A DNA stretch of 64,000 nt from Nocardia amikacinitolerans NBRC 108937 (GTDB taxonomy: Bacteria > Actinomycetota > Actinomycetes > Mycobacteriales > Mycobacteriaceae), in NCBI RefSeq assembly GCF_001612615.1, contig NZ_BDAU01000001.1:310001-374000 (forward strand), written 5' to 3'. Shown in pieces: positions 18,851 through 30,000 of the stretch. The translations under genes and the position numbers were made by a program. Numbering within the stretch: position 1 is the first letter of the stretch; every line of letters begins with the position of its first letter. The notes below the pieces were generated by a model, which searched no databases, had not been told where the DNA came from, and saw only the letters and a list, made by a program, of their open reading frames with translations.

Positions 18851-19142
18851 TCACCTGCTCGCGCAAACACGCGCGGTCCGCCACCGACACCTCGGTCGTA
18901 CCCGCACCGTGCTGCGTCACACCTTCATACTCGATCGCCGTAGCGGCGGTTTTCCCGGTTCGAACTCGATGTGCTTGCGCGGTGAGCACCACCGATCGCG
19001 AGCGCGACGAACAGTGTATGCCCGATGTCGAGAGGGGTCGGCCCGGCGCGGAACCGCGTCCCGCACACCGTGTCCGGCGTTGGTTCGAGCAGGGTGAGAC
19101 CGACAGCGCGGAAGTGGTCGTCGGCCGCGGCGAGGTCTCCTG

Positions 19143-19886
19143 TCAGTGCGGGTTCTCTGCCCGCAGGTCCTCGACCAGCGTGTCCAGGGTGTCGACGAGC
19201 CGGCCGATAGCGCGGGCCTGCGGGTGCGGCACGTCGACCGCGACGGCGTCGCCGACCGCGGCTCGCAACAGTTCGACCGCCTCGGCGATCAGCGCCACGT
19301 TGCGCGCCAAGCGCTGCCGAGAGATTCGGTGCTGGCCGTCGGGGCTGTTCCAGTCCGGGCGCGGCAGCTCCTGCAGCATCTGACTCACCCGAGCCCGGAT
19401 CGCGCTGGCCAGCGCGATGGCTTCGGCCCACTGCTGGGCGAGCGCGGCGGCACCGTGGGTGCGGCGCGGGTCGCTCGGTTCGGGGCACGCGGCGTCCAGC
19501 TTCGCGGGGAGCTGGCCCAACAGCTCGATCAGCAGATCCACGTGGTGGCCGGTCAGACTCGACTCGTCGGTGAGAGTCGGGTCGATGTCGAAGATTTCGG
19601 CCGCGCTCCGCGAGTGCGCGACGGCGTCGGCAAGCAGCGCCTGCGCGCGGCGGCGTTCCTCGTCGGTGTAGCCGGGAGCCGATGCGAGGTGGCCTGCCGC
19701 CACGCGGATGGCCTCGAGCAGACGGCGTTGCTCCGGGCAGGGGCGGGTCGCCGGTCGGTGATGCACGCCGAAATCTCCGGCACGGTCATCGCTCGTCGAC
19801 GTCCACCCCGATCCCACGGCGGCGGGCTCGTGGGGACGATTCACGGTCACACAGCGGTCGATGACGCGGTCAGTAGTCGTGATCAC
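19143..19886 (-). CDS. Hypothetical helical protein
   Basis: A 247-aa predicted protein that I do not recognise. The first ~50 residues are low-complexity, and the true start may be internal; GTG at 19886 is the longest option, with GAGAAGG upstream. The rest is alanine/leucine-rich and helical (RLLEAIRVAAGHLAS, HVDLLIELLGQLPAKLDAAC, AEAIALASAIRARVSQMLQE, LARNVALIAEAVELLRAAVG), with no membrane segment or signal. Composition supports coding on this strand rather than the antisense frame. The neighbours give no clue to function. Confidence 0.55.
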   Translation of the reverse strand: MITTTDRVIDRCVTVNRPHEPAAVGSGWTSTSDDRAGDFGVHHRPATRPCPEQRRLLEAIRVAAGHLASAPGYTDEERRRAQALLADAVAHSRSAAEIFDIDPTLTDESSLTGHHVDLLIELLGQLPAKLDAACPEPSDPRRTHGAAALAQQWAEAIALASAIRARVSQMLQELPRPDWNSPDGQHRISRQRLARNVALIAEAVELLRAAVGDAVAVDVPHPQARAIGRLVDTLDTLVEDLRAENPH

Positions 19887-20047
19887 CCTGCGACCTTCTC
19901 ACCTGCGGCAACGGCAACGGCTGATCCGGGCGCGTGTCTCGCCGACATTTTCCGCGGCGGCGCCGTCGACGCGGTCGGCGCAACGCACGGCAGGCCCGGC
20001 ATCGGCTGGCCCGCCACCGCGACGAAGGAGTAGCACGCGGCGTCCGG

Positions 20048-20704
20048 TCAGGACGCGGCTTCGGCGGCGGCCTTCAGATCGCGCAACCAGGCTTCGAGGC
20101 CCGCTCCGAGAAAAGCGGTGGAGGTGGGCACGTCGGCTTCGACCTGCGCGCCGGTCCAGTTCTCCTCGGTGCGCACCAGGACACCACCGTCGACCTCGGT
20201 GAAGGTCCAGACGTGGATGCCGTTGTCGATGCGCAGTCCGTCGCCGATACCGGGGCCGCTCCAGCGAATGCACCCATTGAGTTGTAGTTGGTGGACGCTC
20301 GAAGTGATGACCAGGGTGGTGGCCGGGGTCGTGGCGGTCGCAGGGGCTGGGGTCGTCCACTGGAAACGCGAACCTTCCCGCAGCGGCCCCTGGTCCAAGA
20401 GCTTCATGCTTGTGACGGGCTGCTGCCAGGAGGGCCAGCGTTCCACGTCGGTCTGCAACTCCCAGATGGTGCGCAACGGCGCATCGATCAAGGTCTCCGT
20501 CCGGTACCGGATCCGCGCATCGCCGTCGATACCGGCCCCGCCGCAGGTCAGCGGAGCCGGGTGCGCGGGAGCGGTGGTCGTTGCGGCTTGGCCTGTTTCG
20601 TTGTCCGCGCCGCCGCATGCGGTCACGGCGGTCAGCGCGAGCGCGGCGGCCAGCGGGACGAGGAAGCGGGCGGCGCGACGAGAGGTGCGCGGGGTAGTGG
20701 ACAT
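20048..20704 (-). CDS. Lipoprotein with a START/SRPBCC-like domain
   Basis: A 218-aa protein beginning with a basic N-terminus, a hydrophobic stretch (residues ~13-28) and a lipobox LTAVTAC giving acylated Cys30. A short Thr/Ala/Pro linker follows. Residues ~65-215 have the SRPBCC pattern: TETLIDAPLRTIWELQTDVE with RWPSWQQPVTS, then GSRFQWTT and a C-terminal helix. SRPBCC domains bind hydrophobic ligands; a surface-anchored one is unusual but known in actinobacteria. It is divergent from a TetR regulator and probably controlled by it. Confidence 0.8.
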   Translation of the reverse strand: MSTTPRTSRRAARFLVPLAAALALTAVTACGGADNETGQAATTTAPAHPAPLTCGGAGIDGDARIRYRTETLIDAPLRTIWELQTDVERWPSWQQPVTSMKLLDQGPLREGSRFQWTTPAPATATTPATTLVITSSVHQLQLNGCIRWSGPGIGDGLRIDNGIHVWTFTEVDGGVLVRTEENWTGAQVEADVPTSTAFLGAGLEAWLRDLKAAAEAAS

Positions 20705-20741
20705 GGGGGTTCTCCTCGTTCAGAGTTCGGAGCCGACAACC

Positions 20742-20762
20742 ATCGAGTTAGAGAGACTCGAT
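20742..20762. promoter_or_regulatory. Candidate TetR operator and AT-rich divergent promoter
   Basis: ATCGAGT (20742-20748) and ACTCGAT (20756-20762) are perfect 7-bp arms around 7 nt. A second, widely spaced pair AGTTAGA (20765-20771) and TCTAACT (20818-20824) follows, with TATAAC at 20775-20780 as a possible -10. The whole 150-bp gap between the lipoprotein and tetR starts is markedly AT-richer than its surroundings. Confidence 0.45.
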
Positions 20763-20856
20763 TTAGTTAGAAGCTATAACCGATCACCCGTAAGAGTCAA
20801 TAGGAAAAGTGATAAGGTCTAACTGGCGTAACCAGCCGATGAGGAGGTGGTGGACG

Positions 20857-21495
20857 ATGGCCGCCGGAGCGAGTTCGCGCGAGCGCTACCGGACCCAGGT
20901 GCGCGAGGAGATCAAGCAGCACGCGTGGGAGCAGATCGCCACGGCGGGCGTGTCCGCGCTGTCGCTCAACGCGATCGCCAAACACGTCGGCATGAGCGGT
21001 CCAGCGCTGTATCGGTACTTCGCCAGCCGCGACGAGTTGATCACCGAGTTGATCCGAGATGCCTATCGAAGCCTCGCCGACGCGATGCGCGCGACGTTCG
21101 ACTCCGGCGCCGACGTCGCCGGGCTGGCCGGCACCGTGCGGGAATGGGCCTTGGCCGACCCGCAGCGCTACTTCCTCCTCTACGGCACGCCCGTCCCCGG
21201 CTACCACGCCCCCGACGACACCACCGCGATCTCCTCCGAAATCATGTCGGTACTCATCGAGGCTTTCGCCGCGCTGCCCACCGGCGAGCCGACCACACCG
21301 TTCGACGTCCACCTCGACGACCACCGCCGATGGGCCGAAGGCCACGCGGTGCCCGCCGCCACCCTCCATCGCGCCGTCTCCTTCTGGACCCGGCTCCACG
21401 GCGTCCTCTCCCTCGAACTCGCCGGGCACTTCACCGGAATGGAGTTCGACCCCGCCCTCCTGTACGCCGACGAAGTGAACACCCTCCTGGCCTGA
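20857..21495 (+). CDS. TetR-family transcriptional regulator
   Basis: A 212-aa repressor. The N-terminal HTH is clear: EIKQHAWEQIATAGVSALSL, then NAIAKHVGMSGPALYRYFAS and RDELITELI. The C-terminal ligand domain resembles the WHG/TetR_C_33 type (FLLYGTPVPGYHAP, FWTRLHGVLSLELAGHF). The ATG at 20857 is chosen over upstream starts because GAGGAGG lies at 20841-20847 and the protein then begins at the usual distance from the HTH. It is divergent from the START-fold lipoprotein and 28 bp upstream of another START-fold gene, so it may control both. Confidence 0.88.
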   Translation: MAAGASSRERYRTQVREEIKQHAWEQIATAGVSALSLNAIAKHVGMSGPALYRYFASRDELITELIRDAYRSLADAMRATFDSGADVAGLAGTVREWALADPQRYFLLYGTPVPGYHAPDDTTAISSEIMSVLIEAFAALPTGEPTTPFDVHLDDHRRWAEGHAVPAATLHRAVSFWTRLHGVLSLELAGHFTGMEFDPALLYADEVNTLLA

Positions 21496-21523
21496 CGCGA
21501 CCTGAGATGGTTCGATACCGCAC

Positions 21524-21997
21524 GTGACCGAGCAGACCGATGAAATCCGCCTCGTCAGCGCCAGTCGTGAGATCGCGGCGGACTCCGCCGACATCTTCGA
21601 GCTGATCGCCGATCCCACGCAGCAGCCGCGGTGGGACGGCAACGACAACCTCGCCGAGGCGCCGACCGGGCAGCGGGTGCGTGCCGTGGGCGACGTCTTC
21701 AGCATGACGCTCACGAACGGCGCCGTGCGCGACAACCATGTCGTCGAGTTCGCCGAGGGCGCCCGCATCGCGTGGCGACCGTCGGAGCCGGGCAAGCAGC
21801 CGCCCGGTCACCTGTGGCGCTGGGAGCTGGAGCGGGTGGGCGAGGGTCGCACGCTGGTGACGCACACCTACGACTGGACCGCGCTGACCGACGAGAAGCG
21901 GCTGGTGCGCGCCCGTGCCACCACCGCGGACAAGCTGTCCGCGTCCATCGAACGTCTCGCCGAATTGGCGGAGCGGCAAGCGAATTCCGCTCGATAG
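21524..21997 (+). CDS. SRPBCC-family (polyketide-cyclase-like fold) protein
   Basis: A 157-aa single-domain START-fold protein: REIAADSADIFELIADPTQQ, then PRWDGND, a middle strand set, HLWRWELERVGEGRTLVTHT and a long C-terminal helix SASIERLAELAERQ. It begins with GTG at 21524, 28 bp after the tetR stop. The fold binds lipids or aromatic ligands; many actinobacterial members are annotated only as polyketide cyclase/dehydrase-like. No catalytic residues can be assigned. Confidence 0.85.
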   Translation: MTEQTDEIRLVSASREIAADSADIFELIADPTQQPRWDGNDNLAEAPTGQRVRAVGDVFSMTLTNGAVRDNHVVEFAEGARIAWRPSEPGKQPPGHLWRWELERVGEGRTLVTHTYDWTALTDEKRLVRARATTADKLSASIERLAELAERQANSAR

Positions 21998-22105
21998 CCA
22001 AGCTCGAGTCTCGGCGCGGCCGACCGTGCCGTCGCCGAGCCTCGTCCTGCCTCACCGCCTACTGACCAGCTCCCCGCGGCTGAACGCGTTGTCCCCGAGA
22101 ACCGC

Positions 22106-22582
22106 TCAGGTCAGGCGGCGGACGTGCAGGTCCTGGGTCGCGCGGGCCACCAGGCTCCCGTCGGCGGCACGAATCTCCGTGACGTGCGTGCTGACCGAGC
22201 GGCCGGCGTCGTCGGCTCGCGCGCGGATCGCCGCCGCCTCGTCGGGCGTCAGAAGCATGGTCGCGGTGACGACGTCGTAGCCGGGGGCGAGAAACTCGAT
22301 GGCGCCCTTGATGTTCCAGATGCGATAGCCGCCGCCGAGCTGGCCGGCCGCCATGACGGCGTAGAACGGGTCGGTCATCGCGAAGAGGGTGCCGCCGAAG
22401 GCGGAACGGTTGACGTTGCGGTTCCAGGCCCGCACCCGGTGCGAGACCCGTACCGAACTCCAGTCTTCGGCGACGTGCCGGATCCGCACCCCCGTGAACA
22501 GCAGCGGCGGATACAGGTTCATCAGCAGATGGAACGCCCTCGGACTCGACATGGCACGGGCGCGGGCCGAATTCTTCGCCAT
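22106..22582 (-). CDS. DUF4442/PaaI-like hotdog-fold protein
   Basis: A 158-aa protein: FHLLMNLYPPLLFTGVRIRH, a core helix region RNVNRSAFGGTLFAMTDPFY and strands to VARATQDLHVRR. The NxxxxxFGGTLFAM pattern fits DUF4442, a thioesterase-like hotdog family. It lies 25 bp beyond the stop of the free-standing ketosynthase on the same strand, so it may be the last gene of the polyketide operon. If so, it could act in chain release or editing, since no thioesterase domain is present elsewhere in the locus (inference). Confidence 0.75.
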   Translation of the reverse strand: MAKNSARARAMSSPRAFHLLMNLYPPLLFTGVRIRHVAEDWSSVRVSHRVRAWNRNVNRSAFGGTLFAMTDPFYAVMAAGQLGGGYRIWNIKGAIEFLAPGYDVVTATMLLTPDEAAAIRARADDAGRSVSTHVTEIRAADGSLVARATQDLHVRRLT

Positions 22583-22607
22583 GGGAACACCTTTCGCTGA
22601 AACTCGC

Positions 22608-24086
22608 TCATCGTGTCGCGGGCGGCGCGCCGAGGAAGGCGGGCACGCAGACGACTCGGTTCCGCGCCCGCCGCGCGACCGTCTCGCCGAATCTCCCGTT
22701 CGGTGCCGCCTCGGCGGCGCGCACGGGCGCCGGCCCCACGATCACGTGTGCGTTCGTGCCGATGATGCCGAACGCGCTCACCCCCGCCAGCGGACCGGAA
22801 TCCTCCGTCGACCAGCGCGCGGTCTCTCCAGACACCCGAATGTCCGTGCCGTCGAGCGTGATTCGCGGATTCAACGTGCCGAAATGGACCAGCGGCGGTA
22901 CGACACGTTCGCGCGCGCACAGCAGCGCCTTCACCAGGCCGACAACACCGGCGGCCGCTTCCAGGTGCCCGAGATTCGTCTTCAACGTCCCCACGTGCAA
23001 CGCACGGCCACCGTTGCGGGCGCCGAGCGCGGCGACGATCGCGCTCATCTCGATCGGATCGCCCAGCGAGGTGCCCGTTCCGTGCGCTTCGACCACGCCG
23101 ATGTCGGCCGCCGAGCATCCGGCATCGGCCAGCGCCGCCTCGATGACGCGCTGCTGGGCCCGCGCGTTCGGCGCGGTGAAGCCCGACGAGCGGCCGTCCT
23201 GATTGACCGCGCTGCCGTGGATGACGCCGAGGATCCGGTCGCCGTCGCGTTCGGCGTCCGCCAGACGCTTCAACACCACCGTCGCGCACCCTTCCCCGCG
23301 CACATACCCGTTCGCCCGCGCGTCGAAGGACTTGCACAGCCCGTCGGGCGCGAGGGTGCCCGTCTGCTCGATCAGGCGGGTCGAGTTCGGCGCCAGTACC
23401 AGATTCACGCCACCGGCGACCGCGAGCGCGCACTCCCCTCGGCGCAGCGATTGGACGGCGTGGTGGATCGCCACCAGCGACGAGGAGCACGCGGTGTCGA
23501 AAGCGATGGCGGGCCCGGTGAATCCGAAGGAGTAGGCGATGCGGCCGGCGGCGAAACTGTGGCCGTTGCCGAGCGCGGAGTGCGCGTCGACGTGCCGCCC
23601 CGACCAGTCGGCGTAGTCGAAGCGGCCGGTGATCCCGACGAAGGTGCCGATCGGCTCCTCGTGCGGCCCGTTCGGCTCCAGACCGGCGTGCGCCATGGCG
23701 TCCCAGGTCGTTTCGAGCAGGAGCCGATGCTGCGGATCGATCGACTGCGCCGCGCGCGGGCTGATGCCGAAGAACTCCGGGTCGAAGTGCAGCGCGTCCT
23801 CGATGAAGCTGCCCACGGTCGGCAGCCGGGTCCACTCGTCCTCGAAGGGCCAGCGGCGGTGGATCGGCATGTCCGCCACCAGGTTCCGTCCCGCGAGCAG
23901 CGCCGCCCACAGGCCTTCGAGGTCGGTGATGCCGCCCGCGAGGCGCAGACCGACACCGACCACCGCGATGGGTCCGGTCGCCGAGCGCAGGGTCAGCTCC
24001 TCGCGCAGTTTGCGGATCGTCTCGGTCGCGCGGCGCAGCGCGGCGTCGGCGGGCTGCGGCGCGGGCGCGAGGTCGGTGTCGTTCAT
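22608..24086 (-). CDS. Free-standing type I polyketide ketosynthase with N-terminal docking helix
   Basis: A 492-aa protein that is one complete ketosynthase (residues ~39-465) and nothing else: no AT, reductive domain or ACP. The catalytic triad is intact: Cys200 in DTACSSSLVAIH, His335 in VEAHGTGTSLGDP and His374 in LKTNLGHLEAAAG. Residues ~14-36 (DAALRRATETIRKLREEL) form an amphipathic helix of the kind used for docking to an upstream PKS. The last ~25 residues are non-homologous. The ATG at 24086 overlaps the stop of the 2074-aa PKS (ATGA), making it the last overlapping gene of the operon. It could do a final chain-chain condensation or release step (inference). Confidence 0.88.
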   Translation of the reverse strand: MNDTDLAPAPQPADAALRRATETIRKLREELTLRSATGPIAVVGVGLRLAGGITDLEGLWAALLAGRNLVADMPIHRRWPFEDEWTRLPTVGSFIEDALHFDPEFFGISPRAAQSIDPQHRLLLETTWDAMAHAGLEPNGPHEEPIGTFVGITGRFDYADWSGRHVDAHSALGNGHSFAAGRIAYSFGFTGPAIAFDTACSSSLVAIHHAVQSLRRGECALAVAGGVNLVLAPNSTRLIEQTGTLAPDGLCKSFDARANGYVRGEGCATVVLKRLADAERDGDRILGVIHGSAVNQDGRSSGFTAPNARAQQRVIEAALADAGCSAADIGVVEAHGTGTSLGDPIEMSAIVAALGARNGGRALHVGTLKTNLGHLEAAAGVVGLVKALLCARERVVPPLVHFGTLNPRITLDGTDIRVSGETARWSTEDSGPLAGVSAFGIIGTNAHVIVGPAPVRAAEAAPNGRFGETVARRARNRVVCVPAFLGAPPATR

Positions 24087-27000
24087 ATCGCTTCCTCTCG
24101 GGTGGGGGTCGCGGCCGCCAGCCGCTCGCCGATCGCGCCGGACAACGCCTTGGTCGTTCCGTAGGTCCACAGCACGGTCGCGGAAAGCTCGAGCCGGAAG
24201 GTGAATTCCAACTTGTTGCGCATCTCCAGACTCATCAGCGAGTCCAGGCCCAAGGTTTTGAGCGGCGTCGCACCGTCCAGACCGGCCGTTGGCATGCGCA
24301 GCACCTGCGCGGCGATTTCGGTGACTTTCGCGTGCACGAGCCGGTGCCGTTCGTCGCGGGTGGCGCGGGCGAGGGTGTCCAGGAAGTCGTGGGCGCCGGT
24401 GTCGCGGCCGCCGACCTCGGCGCTGTCCCGTAGGGCGCGCCAGCTCGACTGGGCCGCGCAGTCCGGGTAGGCGTCGAACCACTGCCGCCGGTTGAGCGAC
24501 AGGTATCCGACCACCGGGCGGTTCTCGCGCAGAAAGCAATCGAGTGCTTTCCAGGCGTCGGCGGCGCTGATGCCCGTGAGGCCGCGCGCCGCCAACCGGG
24601 CGCCCCTGTTGTCCCGCGTCGCCGCCAAGCCGATGTCCTCGAACGGACCCCACTGGACGCTGGTGCCTGGCCGCCCGTCCCGCCTGCGCGCGGTGGCCAG
24701 CGCGTCGAGATAGGCGTTGGCCGCCGCGTAGGCGCTCTGACCCGGGTTGCCGATCAACGCGGCGGCCGAGGAGAACAGCACGAACGCGTCGAGCGGATCG
24801 TCGGCGGTGAGCGCGTCGAGATGGCGGGCGCCGTCGATCTTCGGTCGCAGCACCCGCTCGATCTGCTCCGCAGACACCGTGGCGACGGTCGCGTCGTCGA
24901 GCACGCCCGCCGCGTGGAACACGCCGCGCAACGGCGGCAGCTCCGCTCGGACGGCATCGAGGACGGCGGCGAGCGCCGCGCGATCGGCGACGTCGGCCCG
25001 ATATTCGCGCACCACAACCGAATTGGGGTCGCGCCCCGAGTCGTGGATCGGATCCGACGACCTCGGCCCCGGATCGGAGGTGCCGCGGCTCACGAGCGCC
25101 ACCGCCCCCGCTCCGTGCGCGAGCAGGTGGGCGGCCAGACTGCGACCGAGCGCGCCGTGTCCTCCGGTGATCAGATACGTCCCGCCGCCGCGGAACCGGC
25201 CGTCGGGCATCGGCTCCGGAACGATGCTGTCGACTGTGCCCGGCCGAGTCAGTACGAGTTTGCCGACGTGGGTGCCGTCGGCCAGCTGTCGCAGCGCGCG
25301 CGGACCGTCGGCGAAGTCGTACACCGTCACCGGCGGCGCGGCGAGCCGTTTCGACACGACCTGGCGCCAGGTCTCACGCAACACCGTCGCGAAACGTTCG
25401 GGCCGTCGGGTCATGAGCCCGGCCAGATCGACCGCGCTGACCGTGATCCCCTTGGCGAAGGCGCCCAATCCGATCCTGCGGTCGGCGTAGATGTCCTTCT
25501 TGCCGACCTCGAGGAAGCGGCCGTCCTCGGCCAGTACGTCCAGGCCGCGGTCGATGGCCGCCCCCGCGAGCGAATTGAGCACGATGTCCACGCCGCGCCC
25601 ACCGGTCACCTCGCGTACGTCGTCCGGCCAGTCGGGCGAACGCGAGTCGAAGACGTGCTCGATACCGCACGTGTCGCGCAGGTACGCGCGGCGCCGCTCG
25701 GTGCCCGCCGTGGCGATCACGGTCGCGCCGACCGCACGGGCGACGCCGATCGCGGCCAATCCCAAACCGCCTGCGGCGGAATGGATCAGGATGGTGTCGT
25801 CGGCGGTTGCCGCCGCCAGCCGGACCAGTGCGTACCAGGCGGTGGCGGTCACGATCGGCAGCGCGGCCGCGGTCGCGGCGGGCATGTCGGCCGGTACGAC
25901 CGCCGTGTGGTCGGCGCGCACGGTCAGATGCGAAGCCAGCGAACCGAATCCGCAGGCGACGACCCGATCGCCGATCGCACGATCGCCGACCCCGACGCCG
26001 ACTGCGCGCACCACGCCCGCGCATTCTGCACCGAGCAACTCGCTGCCCGCCGAGTTGTCGGGATAAGCGCCGGTGGCTTTCATGACGTCCATGAAGTTGA
26101 GGCTCGCGGCCTCGACCTCCACCAGCACCTCACCGACGCCCGGCGCACGAATGTCCAAGGGCCGGAAGGACAATCCATCCCAGAACCGTCCCGGCGCCGA
26201 CCGGAGCAAGAAGGGCTGCGCCGCCGCGCGCAACGGCCGCGCACTCGTAGCGCCATCGGCCCGCGTCCCTTGTTCGAGCCGACCGACGTAGCGGCCGCCC
26301 CGGCGCAGCACCACTTGGTCGTCGCCCGGGGCGGCGAGCAGCTCGGCCGCGCACGCCGCGACACCCGCCCCGCCCGCCGGATCGAGATCGACGAGTTCGG
26401 CGGACAATTCGGGGTGTTCCCGGCGCAACACGCGCACGAATCCCCAGAACAGCGCGCCACCTGGGTCCGGACGATCCGCCGGTTCCGCGGCCTGGGCGTT
26501 CGCCGTCACCACGACCAGCCGGGCCGGTGTCGCCGTGGCATCGTGGAAGCGCCGCACCAGCGTCGCGAGTTCGGTCAACCCGTTGCGCTGAGCGTCGAGT
26601 CCGTCGCGGCCGGTCGGCGCCAGGAACACGACGGTCTTGCCCGCCCAGCTGGGCACCTCCGGCTCGACCGAGACCGCGGGTCCACCGGCGTCGCGCAGCG
26701 CCACGGACAATTCGGCATGCGAGTGCGCGGCACCGCTCAGCACGAAAGTGGCAGCGAGCGTGCGCTGTTCGCGCGGGACGGACCGAAAGGCCAGGATGAA
26801 CTCCCGGTCCGAACGACGCCCGCCGGTCCGTTCGCCCTCGATGGGATGCAGGTGCAGCCCGCCGATCCGAGCCAGCGGTGCGTGATCGTCGGCGAAGAGG
26901 TGAATGTCCACCTGGGTCTCGGATCGGCGCGACGCGTAAGCCCAGGCGGCATCGATGTATCCCGCCGGTTCACCGTAGAACCGCAACTCGTCGATTCCGG

Positions 27001-30000
27001 CGGGCAGCATCGTCCGCTCGTCGTCGAACAGTGCCAAGGCGGTCTGCAATACCCCGTCCAGCAGGGCGGTGTGCAGTTCCGCGCGGCCGGTCTGCGCGCG
27101 GCACTGTTCGCCGAGCGCGACCCGGCTCAGTGCGACCCGGAGCGCGCCGTCGCCACGGACCCGCAGCTCACGGATCACCTGGAACCGCGGACCGTAGTGC
27201 AGGCCGCGCCGCTCGCAGGCGCGATAGAAGTCGGCGACCGGCACCGGGTCCGCGTCGAGCAAGCCTGCGGGAAACGCGGCCGGTGCGTCCGTCGGCTCGG
27301 CAGACCGCTCGGCCTGGCCGCGCGCGTGCTCGACCCAGCCGTCGGCGTCGCCGGTCAGGGACGCGACCTCGAAGCTCGTTCGTGCCGCGATGTCGTCGCG
27401 CATGCTGACCTCCACGCGCACCGGCCGCACGCCGAGCACGAGGGTGTCGACGAACCGCAGATCGCACAGCGCGGCAGGCCAAGCGCCGAATCGCGCTCGC
27501 ACAGCGGCGATCACGAGCGCCGTCATCATCGCGGCGGGCGCGAGCACCGCGTCGCCGACCCGGTGGTCGGCGAGCCACCCCAACGCGCCGGACAGGTCCC
27601 CCACCCGCGCCAGCCAAGCGCCGGATTCCAGAGAACTCGGCGCCACCTCTACCCGCAAGGACTCGGTGGCGCGGCTTTCCGGTGCGATTGCCGAAGGCAG
27701 CCAATGGCTTTCGGGCTGGAACGGATACCGGGGCAGCCGCGCGACGTCGCGCGCCTCGACATCGGCGAACGGGAGAAGACCGGCGACGTAGGCCCGAGCG
27801 CGACCGCGGTTCATCTCGGCGACCGGATCGCTGTCCCGGTACAGCGACGGAAGAACCGCCGGTGGTCGCGGGCGCGTCGCGGCCAGTTGCTCCGCGGCGG
27901 GCAGCAGGACGGGATGCGGACTGATCTCGACGACGTGGGTGACGCCGTCGTCGTACAGCGCCGACATCGCCTCGGCGAAACGCACACGTCGACAAAGATT
28001 CTCGATCCAGTAGTCCCCGGTGAGATCCCGCGGCGTCACCTTGCGCACCGAGACGGTGGACATCATCTCGACGCGGCCAGGCCGGGGCGTGATGCCGGCC
28101 AGTTCGGACAGCAACCGCGGCCGCAGCACCGACATCCGCGGGCTGTGCGAGGCGTAGTCCACGTTGACCAACCGGCAGTAGGCGCCCTCGGCGGTCAGGA
28201 TCTCCCGCAGCGCTTCGATGGCGTCGGTGTCGCCGGAGAGCACGCAGGAGCGCGGGCCGTTGTGCACCGCAAGCGCGACCAGGTCCTCGAAACCCGCGAC
28301 GGCCGAAGCTATTTCGTCGATGCCGAGATCCACCGCCAGCATGCGCCCTGTTCCCGCGACGGTGCGCAGCGCGGCACTGCGGCGGGCGACGATCGTCGCC
28401 GCGTCGGCCATGCTCAGCAGGCCCGCGACGGTCGCCGCCGCGATCTCGCCCTGGCTGTGTCCGATGACGACGTCGGGTTCGATTCCAGCTCGCCGCCACA
28501 TCGCCGCGATGCCGCAAGCCAGTGCCCACAGCACGGGCTGCACCTGGTCGACACGGTCGAGCCAGCCCGCACCGCCCGCTCCGGTGACGATCGCCTTGGC
28601 GTCCCAGTCGACATGGGGCGCGAGTGCGGCGCAGCACGCGTCGAGCGCGTCGGTGAAGGCGGAGTCCACGCCGTACAACGCGCCCGCCAGCCCGTGCCAC
28701 TGACCGCCCTGACCGGGAAAGACGAACGCTACGTCGCCACGATCGGCGGCGCGGCCGGACAACACCGAAAGCAGTCGCGCCGACGGGTCTTCGGCGTGCG
28801 CTCGCAGTGCGGCGGCCAGTTCGACGGGATCCTCGCCGAGCACCGCGCTGCGCAACGGGTGCGCGGTGCCGCGACGGGCCAGCGCGGCGATCACGGCCCC
28901 GGAACGCTCGGGTTCGCTGTCCAGCAGGTCGGCGATGTCGCGGCAGCGGCGGCGCAGCGCGTCGGGGGTATGGGCCGAGACCGGAAGGAAACCGAGGGCG
29001 GGCCCGGCGGAGACGTCCTCGACCACCGCATCGGCGGAGCGCAGGACGACATGGGCGTTGGTGCCGCCCCAGCCGAAGGAGTTGACGCCGATGTAGCACG
29101 GCCGGTCCGCGGGGAGCTCGATCGGCTCGCGAACGACACGCAGGTTCAGCGCGTCGAAGGGAATCTCGGGATTGAGTGTCTCCGAATGCAGGCTGGGCGG
29201 CACGCGCCGGTGCTCGAGGCACAGCACGGCCTTCACCAATCCGGCGATGCCCGCGGCCGCTTCCAGGTGGCCGATGTTGGTTTTGACCGACCCGATCGGC
29301 AGCGGCCCGTGTTCGGCGGGGCGGTCGGCGCCGAGGATCTCACCGAGCGCCAGCGCCTCGATCGGATCGCCTCGGCCCGTTCCCGTCCCGTGCGCCTCGA
29401 CGTAGGCCAGGTCGCCGAGGTCGACTCCGCTGGTGCGGTAGGCGCGGCGCAGTAGGTCGCGCTGGCCCGCCGGGTTCGGTGTGACCAGGCTGTCGCCGCC
29501 GCCGTCGTTGTTCACCACGCTGTCGAAGACGACGGCCCGCACCGGATCGCCGTCGGCGCGGGCGGCGCGCAACGGCTTCAGGTACACGGCCGCCACGCCT
29601 TCGCCGCGGACGAACCCGTCCGCACCGGCGCCGAACGCCGCGCAGCGGCCGGTCCGCGACAGACCGCCGAAGTGCGTGAGACCGATCGAGACCTCCGGCG
29701 CCAGAAGCAGATTCACGCCGCCGACGATGGCGGACTCGACATCGCCGGAGCGGATCGCCCGCACCGCGAGGTCCAGCGCCACCAGCGCCGAGGAGCAGCC
29801 GGTCTCGACGGTCATGCTCGGCCCGGTGAGCCCGAGGACATACGACACTCGCGAGGCGATCACATCGAGTGCCGTACCGACCAGGCTGTGCTGGCTGGCC
29901 CCGAGTTGCCGTTGCCTGCGCAGGATCTCGTAGTCGTGCCAGGACGCGCCCATGTAGACGCCGACGCGGTGACCACGCACCTCGGCCAGCGGAATACCGC

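Noticed and set aside
18925-19488. Possible minus-strand gene downstream of the hypothetical protein
   Set aside because: The last ~80 residues look somewhat protein-like, but the first half is an Arg/Ala-rich shadow of the 19143-19886 gene and no internal start with RBS was found. The 292-bp stretch 18851-19142 is left without a gene.
24821-29455. A 1544-codon open frame on the plus strand inside the second PKS
   Set aside because: It is antisense to a PKS with all catalytic motifs in register. The product is Arg/Gln/Gly/His-rich and lacks any motif.
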